Origin: Colletotrichum lupini
Lineage: Eukaryota > Ascomycota > Sordariomycetes > Glomerellales > Glomerellaceae
Direction: 5' to 3'
DNA length: 64,000 nucleotides
Assembly (NCBI RefSeq): GCF_023278565.1
Contig: NC_064682.1
Coordinates: forward strand, 3,038,001-3,102,000
The notes under the pieces were generated by a model, which searched no databases, was not told the DNA's origin, and saw nothing but the letters and a program-made list of their open reading frames with translations. Position numbers and translations under genes: made by a program. This document shows, one piece after another, positions 55,151 to 64,000 of the stretch (its first letter is position 1; every line of letters starts with the position of its first letter).

Positions 55151-55860
55151 TTTCCTTGAATTTGAGGGGAGTTTGAAGTTTAAAAGGGTTCAAAGAATGG
55201 GAAAGGGCAGTCTACATACGATGTCTCGTTGATAGGAGAATTGATTAAGGACTTAATAATGAGATGTCGTTTGATCCTGTAGCGGTAGAGTAGCTAGCGA
55301 CAAATTTGTTAGACTAGAATCTACTTCTGTGTCGTCAATTCCCTTGAAGTACCTTTTGCCCCTTTCCTGTTCTTCTTTACCCCGTTCAACATCGTCTCGT
55401 TGCAGTGGGCGGCATAAGAGGCGACAGAGTACAGGTATTTTGGCATGACCAGCTAGTTGCCCCTCCTCATAGCCTCAACGTGATCCTTCACCACCGTTGA
55501 AGTCTTCGACCGTACTGAAACAGCTTTGGCTGTAATGAACCAACATCTACCTTAGATGACTGTTTCATCGTTTTGGTTGTCCCTACCCAAAACCTTTCTC
55601 CTGGCAAAAAGTTGTCCACTTTGTGTCAACCGCCCATTGTGACATGCCTATCATGAACAAAAGGCAGCGCCGCCAAGTCATTTCATAACAAACGACATTC
55701 AGTTAGGACAAGACTTTGTTCGAGACAAAGACTCGCAATGAAGACGCAGCATTTAACAAGCTCGAAGCTGCCAACTTCGTAAACTTGCCCGCTCAATTCA
55801 CATTACCCTACGAACCAAACCAGCAACTAACATATCTTCAGTGTTCCCAATCGCATCACA
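55151..55860. other. Spacer between genes R and S
   Basis: 710 bp containing the 3' end of the esterase and the 5' region of gene S. No gene is supported. Confidence 0.4.
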
Positions 55861-56901
55861 ATGGCTCAATCATATTTCGAAAGCAATATTGCCACCACCG
55901 CCCTGAAGGATCAACTCAGAGCGGTGCAAGCTAAGAACGCCCCTAAGAAGCCCGAATGGGCCAGTTCTCACCAAAATGAGCAGCCAGTGTCGACCAAAGA
56001 ACCTCGACCGCTGCGCCTCGTCGAGAAGTACAACAAAGACAAAGCTAACTCTTCGACCAATCAGAAGACCCCGGATTCCCATAACACAAGCGCTCAGACG
56101 GCCGATATCTCCGCCGAAACCCCATCCTGCAGCGGCGCTATCCAGGGCGACTTGCCGATCCAGATGGTTGACGCCGAGAATGGACAACAGCTCCCGGCGC
56201 ATTCTCGTCGACAGAACTCAGAGCACCTCTATGTCCACGAGGAAGCGAGTACTGATCATGTAACTGACCAAGGTAGGCAGCTAACCGACAATGAAGAACT
56301 GCCGCCAATCAAGACATTCTGGGAGAAGGTCGAGTCTGCGCTGTACCTCTACCAGTTGCGAACCCATGGTGACAATGAGGAGCACCCCTTCTACCGTGCT
56401 AGGGCCAAGGCTTTCTCCATGCATAAAGCAGTTGGCATCTTTGCAGGGTTTTCAGCGAGTCTGTTCTTTTCAGTCGGGATATATCTCGCCAGAGATAACA
56501 TTCAACCTCCCCTGAATCTCCCCTTTATGTTCACCTGGATCGCTTTCAGCGGTATAGTAGTCCTCTGGGCCATGGTGGCTATCATTCTGATCCAATGGTC
56601 TAAAAGAGGACTCAAGCACGATTTGGAGGTTGCCAGAATGAGAGACGCTTTCAATGCCACCACTGTTGGGGATGCTGCTTCAGAGGGATGTTTCGTGAAT
56701 GGTGTGCGTTACGAGGGCGAGCAGCGTCCCAAGCCGGACTCCATCACAAATGAAGCTATCCAGCGAGCAAATGGTCGAGAAGCCCCGGAGGTTTCTGATT
56801 CTAGTACGCACTCAAGTCTTGACGTCATCCGTGAGTCGAAAGGAAACTGGGCTGACAGCACAAAGGAGGAGTTATCGAAGTTGCCTGGAACACCAGAGTA
56901 A
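55861..56901 (+). CDS. Predicted two-TM membrane protein (gene S)
   Basis: 346 aa, single exon, starting MAQSYFESNIATTALKDQ. Residues 20-150 are hydrophilic and probably disordered. Two hydrophobic segments, about 190-210 (VGIFAGFSASLFFSVGIYLA) and 222-246 (FMFTWIAFSGIVVLWAMVAI), form a hairpin with a short Pro-rich loop. A charged helix (KRGLKHDLEVARMRDAF) and a disordered acidic tail follow. N- and C-termini should both face the same side, probably the cytosol. No known domain recognised. It ends about 300 bp before the RIPed block. Confidence 0.8.
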   Translation: MAQSYFESNIATTALKDQLRAVQAKNAPKKPEWASSHQNEQPVSTKEPRPLRLVEKYNKDKANSSTNQKTPDSHNTSAQTADISAETPSCSGAIQGDLPIQMVDAENGQQLPAHSRRQNSEHLYVHEEASTDHVTDQGRQLTDNEELPPIKTFWEKVESALYLYQLRTHGDNEEHPFYRARAKAFSMHKAVGIFAGFSASLFFSVGIYLARDNIQPPLNLPFMFTWIAFSGIVVLWAMVAIILIQWSKRGLKHDLEVARMRDAFNATTVGDAASEGCFVNGVRYEGEQRPKPDSITNEAIQRANGREAPEVSDSSTHSSLDVIRESKGNWADSTKEELSKLPGTPE

Positions 56902-57199
56902 GAGCGTGCTTGGATCGGTGATCGTTGACAGGGTGAATAGGGTATAGAATTTGTTAGAAGAATGACTACGCGATTGGCACACATAAATTTCCTTTTTTCA
57001 TCCCATGTTACAGCGAATACTCAAGAGACCCGGAGAAGTGGTCTTCGATATCTGCTTTGGAACCTAGAATTTACCTTGTTATTCAGGCAGAGTAACGAGT
57101 GTGCCAGAAACCCTAATCTTCTGTCACGTAACAGGGATAGTAATCGCACCTCACAAAGTGCCCGTCACGTGCTAAATCACGTGTCTATCTCAGATATCG
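56902..57199. other. Transition from gene island to RIPed DNA
   Basis: Ordinary sequence with CpA up to about 57190, then an abrupt change to CpA-poor, TpA-rich sequence. TGTCACGTAACAGGG at 57122 could be the start of an LTR, but no partner copy is seen in the window. Confidence 0.4.
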
Positions 57200-60100
57200 T
57201 ATATATAGACCTTCTCCTTTTATCTATTTCTACTTTAATAATTAAGCTACTTTTATTATACTCCGTATACCTATTATTACGTACTATAACTCGTAATAGT
57301 TATAAGCCTAGCTCTTAGTTAAAACCCTATACTACGATAATATACTTATTAATACGATTCTTACGATCTCTTTAAAATAACCAACTTACTTATACCTACT
57401 TTAGCCTAAGCTAAACTAACTAGTTATAATAGTTAGATTAAATAGTTTAACATACTTTACGCTATAAGTAAGGGCGTCGGGGTCTAGAAATACGTTAACC
57501 TAAACGCTCTAAATTCCGACGCATTCCTCGACCCCTCTATAGTACTTACTTCGCCCTTAGAATTCGGACGATTAGTCGCGACCCGTAATAAAAAAGAACT
57601 ACGAGCTTACTAAGCCCGTTATAAAGCGTTCGAGAATAACTAAAAAAACTAAGAAATCCTCTACTAGTAGCTTTTAGATATAACTCCTAGTACGAACCTT
57701 TCGACTTCCTTAAATACGAGTAACTTATAGAACTAAGCCGGGTTTCTTTTTATAAAGCTAGCTATACTACTTACTTTACGTAAATAAATCTATCCCTATA
57801 CTATACCTATAAAGAGGATTTATATACTTAAGAGTATTTAAAAATAATAAGAGCTCGACGCTAAATACGAGTAACTTATAGCTTACGAACGTAATATTAT
57901 TAATACGCATATTAAAGTCCTCGCTTAGTAGTTAGTAAAATTAGTTAACGCTATACTATACAAATACGTATTTTAAAAAGTTACTAAGAACGGCGCTAAG
58001 TTTAGTATATAGCGAATTATTAAATATCTAAAATAAGAATTTACGCCCCCCGAACTAGTAATAAGGAATGCGGTTTAAGAGGAATACCGATAAGCCCTTA
58101 ATAAAGCAAGGACCGGAATTAACCCCTAACGCTAGTATAAAGAGTAATAATCCGCTTATTTCTAAACTAAAACGTATAATATTCTAGAAATTAGTAAAAA
58201 GATCGCCGTACTTAACTTCTTAATTATAGTTAAGTCTAGACTTAACCCTATATAGGGCTAACGTATATATAAGACCTTTAGTAAATTAATAGCCTTTAGA
58301 ACGTATACGAGGACCCTCGAGGAGATTACGTATATATTTAGCTTAGTAACCTAGGACGTATATACTAAACGACCTTTAAGTTAAGGAGGGGCTTACTCTA
58401 CTTTTACTAAACGCTCTAACTTAGTTAATAACGTAAATAATAAGGGTAACGTTATATACCCTTATAATTGCGCATACCCGTAGCGCCCTACGGCGTACTA
58501 AAAATTAAAATAGGTACTTATAGGCCGAAACGCTAGTAAGTTATTAATACGAATACTAAGGAGCTATATAAAGGAAGTCCTCGCCGCTATTAAATTAAGT
58601 AAATAAAAATCATTTTATAGTAAGCTTAAGAAAGCTAGTTAGCTAAGGAACGATAGAACCCCTAAGAAACCTAGGTTTTTAAAAGGATCCTCTAACTAAC
58701 CTATAGCGAGCTTATTAATAAACTAAGACGAGGGCTACGTAGTTACTATACTTATAAAAAGTTAGGACTTAGAGGTAAACGTAATCTTTAGTACCCCTAT
58801 AGGTAGCGCTTACCCCTTTTTTTAGAGCACGGTAATAAATAGTTATAGAGTAATATATTTAGTTAATAATAAGAGCCTACTTAAACTTAAGAGTTACGTA
58901 CTATCGGGTAATAAAAACTACGTTAAATTAGGAACTATTATACTACTTATTACCGCACGCAGTACTCGTATTATAAAGGGCGTCCTAGATAGACCTAAAG
59001 AAAAGGGAACTTATAATTTAAAGCTTTAAAACGTCGCTTACGTTAAGGGATTCTATATTAATATAGTCTTAGAGACTTTACTAAATAAAAGCGCACTCTA
59101 ATACTACGGTCTAGATTATACTTTATAATAGAGAACGCTTTATAAGAGCACTATTAAAAAGCAGCTTATCTAAAAGAACAATCTAGTCTTTTTTAAATAT
59201 AAGCTCCTCTAATCCTATCCTTCTTTTATAAACCTTAAGTATATCTTATAGAGCCTAGCTAGTATTATACTACTAGTTAGCCGTAGAAAATTCCGTTATT
59301 TATATTAACGTACCTATAAGAGGTCTAATAGCGCGCTCCTTTAGTACCTTAGAATAGGTTATCTCGGACCTAATGCTCTTCGTTAATTACTATATAAGAC
59401 TCGAGGTATACGTATTAAACCTCTATTATAAGTTAAGTATAAAGTATATATATTATCCGAAGCTAAAATAGTAGTTTTAAAAGGACTACCCTCGAGAAAA
59501 GCCTCACGGCCATAGTACCGTATATACTAGGATCTCTTCTATTTCGAACTATTTCTTAGTAGACGATAATATATACTTATAGCTTCTAATAAATATAGTA
59601 GGCAGCTTAGGGGGTTCTTTTTAAAGATAAAAATAGAGGAGGAAGTGCTTTTCGCACTATAGAGCCTCGAGGTAGCGATTCGTTATTAAAAAGGGACTCT
59701 AATCTACTTTTTTAAAAATAATAATAAGACCGCTCTCTTAACTATAAACGTTAAACGCGTATATAAAACGTAGTATAGTAAGCTAGGAATTAGAATAGAA
59801 CTTCTACCTCTATATATAAAAGAACCCGTGGGTAACGCTAAAAAAGTAGGTTAACTTATAATCGCTAAAGCTTATAAAATACGCCTTTTTATAAACCTCC
59901 CTACGAATTTATAAAACAAAATAGTACTAGCGGCAATCTTTATTTATAATATTACCCTATAGGAGGCTAATAAAAGAGATTTGCCTATTATAATAAAAAT
60001 TAACTAGTAAAAGCGGTATTAACGTTAGTAATAAACGGGTTACTAAGTACGGGATTCTAAACTAGTTACCCCGTATCTCGGTAGCCTCTACGTATATAGT

Positions 60101-62790
60101 TATTAAGTATACCCTCTTTATAGGGATTATAAGAGGGGCATATATTAAAAGGAGTTTAAAGTACTTCCCCGCGGGCATATAGGATACCTAGTTAAATATA
60201 TACTAAAAATATATAACTTATATAAGGTCTAGGTACCCGCGCTCGAGTAAGTATTTATTACGAAGAATATTAAGTTTAACGAAGAAGTCTTTTATAATCC
60301 CGCACACGAAGAATAAGCTATCGTAAGCGAGTAAGCAAATCTAATAATCTAAAAAATATAAAAACTCTTTAATACTAACAATAAGTTAATTTAAGTACTC
60401 GAGGAAGTAGATCTAGACTTTAGAAATGCTAGTACTTAAGATAACTCTATAGTTAAGGATAGTATTACTATTAGATTTTTAACTATTTAGGACGCTAAGT
60501 AACTAATAGACGTACTCTAGGGTACGGTAAATAAGGCTAAAAAGGCTAATATAGTCTTATTATTATTATTAACCCCTAAGATAACCCCCTTACGTAAGCT
60601 CGGGAGTAGGGGTAAAAAAGGGGATATAATAACTAGGTTATAAATAGCTCTGCGCAGTCTATAGTCCTCCTTATAAGCGCTTATATATACTACGGAGGTT
60701 CTCGAGCTTTTAATTCCTAATAGCTCTTAGTAAAACGCTAGAGTACGTAGTAAATAAAGTACCGATCGCGAGGAAATAATTCCTAATACTAAAGTCGACG
60801 TTAGTAAGGAACCTTTATAATAAACCTCTACTATTATATAAAAATAGAGCTTATAAAAACCACCTTATCGAGTGCTAAGTAAAGCTCTATTAGGTCCTAG
60901 ACGTTTAAACCGGGCCTATAGACCTTTATAACGCTTCGATAGTAATATCTTCGCAACGCTCTTATATTCGAATATAAGAAACGGCGATTATTATAACCGT
61001 CTCTAGGACTACTTTTTCTCTACCTCTATACCAAATTAATAAAAAGCTATAGAGGAAAGTAGTATAGGATATATAATACTTTATTAAGTAATAAAAGGAG
61101 CAGTTTATAGGACCTACTTAGAGCGCTCTAGAAGAGTTTAGAAACTACGACTTACTAAAGTTAACTTCTAGAGCCTACTAAAAAAGTTTAGTAATATTAA
61201 ATATCTCTTACTATAACTATAGAAGTTACTTAGGGATACTATAGACGTAGAAATAAAAAAGCTAAGGGATATTAGTATATAAAAAAAGGTTAACCGTAAT
61301 CCTAAATAAGGGATCCTACTTTTATTAAAGTGGGTATATACTTATAAGCACGACGTCGATAACGAGGTTAGTAAGGTAAAAGTACGTATATATATAAGGG
61401 GGGATATATAACCACTTAACCCCTTATAAAATACGTACGCTTCGACGCTCGCCGCAAAGGCCTTTAGGCTTATAATAGTAATAGCTACCTAATTTAACTT
61501 TAAAATAGACTAATATAATACTATTAACGCATTCCTTAACGCGCCTCTTAAGAGCGAAAAGCTAGTAATTATTAAACTCCTAGAGGGATATAAGGTTATT
61601 AATAAAGTAAGTAAACTCTAACGCGCTCTATATAGCCTCTAAGACTCGCTAATTCTTTAGTTCTAAACTTTTATTTTTATACTCCGTAGTATAAATATAA
61701 TATATAACTACGAGGAGATCTATATTTACTAAACCGTAAATAGGAAAGTAATATTAGTATTCTATATCGATAACTTTATTATTCTATATTATCGAGACGA
61801 CTAAAAGGTAGCTTAGGGGATCGTCGACGGTATAAAAGAATATATTAACCTTAAGGAGAATAGACTAATTAATTACTTCCTCGGAGTGCGGATTTTATAA
61901 GACCGTACTACTTATAAGGTTTACCTTATTTATAACGTATATATTGAGCGAGTTACTAAGCGCTTCGACTTTATAAATTTATTATATCTAGTTACCCCTC
62001 TTTTTTAAAAAGAGTTTAAACTAAACGAGGAGTAGGTAATAAAAGAGGAAATAAAGAGCTATTAAGAGAAGGTCGGGAGTGTGCTTTATATAGCTATTAT
62101 AATTAGACTAGACGTCGCCTTTACTTACTCGTAATTATTACGGTTCTTAACTAACCTAAGCGTAACTTATATTAAAATAATTAACTATTATATCCGATAT
62201 CTCTATATAACGAGATATCTTACGCTCTATTATAGTAATATACTAAGTACGTAATTATTACTTCTAGCTAGAGATACTAGCTTCGTAAATAACGAAGTAA
62301 TACAACGATTATCTTAGGGATATATAATATTCCTTTTTAGCGGCCCAATTTAATAAAAATTAGTACGCTAAGCGACGGTTACGACGTTAACTACTAAAGC
62401 TAAGCTTCTTTATTTTAAAAAAACCGCAAAAGAGACTATAGCTCTAAAGCGCCTTTTTAAAAACATTGCCCTTAACCTAAGAGAAGTATAGTTAGTTAAC
62501 TACGATAATTAGTAAATAATTCGACTCGTCGTAGGGGAAGGAGAAAAAATAGCTACTTAACTTTATTATATCGATATATAGAATATATAGCTAAGATAAG
62601 AGCACGCTAAAAATAGCTTCGAGGTTACTTATATATTAATAAAAAATATACTAGTAAATAGACTTATTAAAAACCTTTTACGAGCTAAGTTCGAATATTT
62701 TTATATACTTCTTAACCTCTACGATGCGTAAGAAGCTATTATAAATAGCTAAAATAGTTAAAAATAATTAATTTAGGCTACGCTTAGAAA
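57200..62790 (+). mobile_element. RIP-mutated Ty1/copia element of a third lineage (borders unclear)
   Basis: Through many stops the plus strand shows a copia polyprotein: gag-like text with a knuckle-like NCAYP stretch near 58475; protease region near 58840 (INSYRVIYLVNNKSLLKLKSY, akin to the DSG...HLVNDKS pattern); integrase from about 59000 to 60350; RT near 61490-61790 (NAFLNAPL, KLLEGYKV, RALYSL, then YIDNFIILY at the catalytic site); RNase H near 62390-62730 (KAxLLYFKKTAKETIALKRL, YIDI...). Coding ends near 62790. It is not close to families A and B in sequence. The 5' LTR has not been paired with a 3' copy. Confidence 0.82.
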
Positions 62791-64000
62791 AACTTAATAC
62801 CTAAAAGTAAACGATAAATAGAACCTAGAGTGCGGCCCGGAGGCCTAAAATAAATAAAATAACCTTACCCCGTAGGGTATATATATATAAAAATAAGACC
62901 TAGGCTTATATTTATTATTTAAACTCTTAGTTTACGAAGTACGCGATTGCTAAGAATATAGCGTTATTAAAAAGGAGGGTTAGTATGCGCACTAAGAAAC
63001 GCGTTTTATATACTTTAAAGTCTACGAAACTAAGAATAATAAGAGTAGCGGGGGGCATAAGAGCTAGAATAACTATTAAGTTAACGACTTAGGGTATAGA
63101 AGCGGGCGGCGTAATAAGAAGTTAGTTATAAACGACTACGATAGGTACGAGAGAGGACTAGGGGCGCGCGTTAAAGAAGTCCTTTATATAAAAGCCGATA
63201 TAATTCTCATATATCCTTTAGTTATTATATATCTAGCGGACGATATTATAAAGCTTAGTAATATCCTACTAAAACTATAGTTAAAAGTGCGCTTTTTAAT
63301 AATAAAAAAGGATAATATACTTATAAAAAAAGGAGCGCTACTTATAATAGCCTCGGTAAGGGCCTAGGCTATTAGCTACAAAACGATTAGTATATTAATA
63401 TACCCTTTAGCCGAACGGCCGTTAAAATAGCGCGCATACCGGCTACTACTTTTTATAAAATAATAACTACTATCCTTAGTATCGGTATACTAAAGGGCTA
63501 TTTTAAAATAGGGTAGGTACTAGATCTCCCGTTCCTTAAGAGCCTCTCCCTTAAGCTTTTTAAGGACTAAGTATACGTTAAATAGGCCTAAAATAATAAA
63601 AAGAATTATACTTATTACAGGGGGTACCTTAGCTTCTTAGCGTTCTTTTTTACTTCTTATTACCCTTTTAAAAAGAGCTAGCTTTACGTTTTTTAAACTC
63701 TAGAATAATATTAAATATAAACTCTTAAAATAATAAGTATACGATATACTCTTTTTAAAAGGCTTATTATCCGAACTAGTCTTATTCTTATTTTTAAACT
63801 CCGAGGGGGGGATAAGTAAAAGCCCGTTAAAGCTCTTATTACTACTATTTACCTTATTATTACCCTTATTATAACCGCTAAAGAGAGCTTTAAACTTAAT
63901 AAAGTCCTCGGCGTCTTAACTAATAACCTCGATATCTTCTTAACTAAAGAGGGAGAGCTCGGTAGCCGGGCCTTAGTAAGCGGGTAAGAGGTCGTAGGGG
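62791..64000. repeat. RIPed sequence of uncertain class, including an LTR-like stretch
   Basis: About 62829-62980 is LTR-like (GCGGCCCGGAGGCC, then a TATATATATATAAAAA box) and could be the 3' LTR of the preceding element, although no matching 5' copy exists upstream. From about 63000 to the window end the minus strand has gag-like, lysine-rich text broken by stops; it may be another element that continues outside. CpA is almost absent throughout. Confidence 0.5.

Noticed and set aside
57122..57400. Calling a definite 5' LTR for the third copia element
   Set aside because: TGTCACGTAACA is a plausible start, but no second copy or target duplication can be shown in the window.

Overview
The window is nuclear DNA from a filamentous ascomycete (Pezizomycotina; a Sordariomycete is my best guess, species not determinable). 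The evidence is short spliceosomal introns (about 54-71 bp, GTAAGT-type donors, CTAAC/CTGAC-like branch sites), a fungal GH30 endo-beta-1,6-galactanase, several small secreted cysteine-containing proteins, a tRNA-Gly with an intron, and LTR retrotransposons ruined by repeat-induced point mutation (RIP). In the RIP blocks CpA/TpG is almost gone, TpA is everywhere and CpG survives, so the Ty1/copia polyproteins can be read only through many stops.

Layout. 117-6913: complete RIPed copia element A1 with 202-bp LTRs and target duplication GACCC. 6.9-19.5 kb: gene island, mostly minus strand, with a repeated gene family (B, C, D, F, one or two relics; E lies at 27.8 kb beyond the next element), an unmutated solo LTR of family A (12169-12371) and one of family B (19124-19360). 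19485-26900: RIPed copia element A2, minus strand. 27-40 kb: family member E, a broken gene (30.1-31.5 kb), a coiled-coil protein gene, a perfect 57-bp inverted repeat, the GH30 gene and two secreted-protein genes. 40291-47199: RIPed copia element B1, inserted in the signal-peptide codons of another small secreted protein gene. 47.2-57.1 kb: secreted Greek-key-like protein, tRNA-Gly, a 130-aa protein of bacterial-looking type, a secreted type-B carboxylesterase and a two-TM membrane protein. From about 57.2 kb to the end: another RIPed block with a third copia lineage.

The most distinctive content is the minus-strand gene family. Four members end in a single C2H2 zinc finger split by a phase-0 intron exactly before the first zinc-binding histidine. 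N-terminally they carry a roughly 46-residue helical module, present twice in genes B and C. Gene C has the modules but no finger; F is frameshifted; a relic at 14.3 kb has a stop. I do not recognise this architecture as a named family.

The pattern is that of a compartmented genome: silenced, AT-rich transposon blocks alternating with short islands of fast-changing, lineage-specific and secreted-protein genes, some of which the transposons or nonsense/frameshift mutations have broken.
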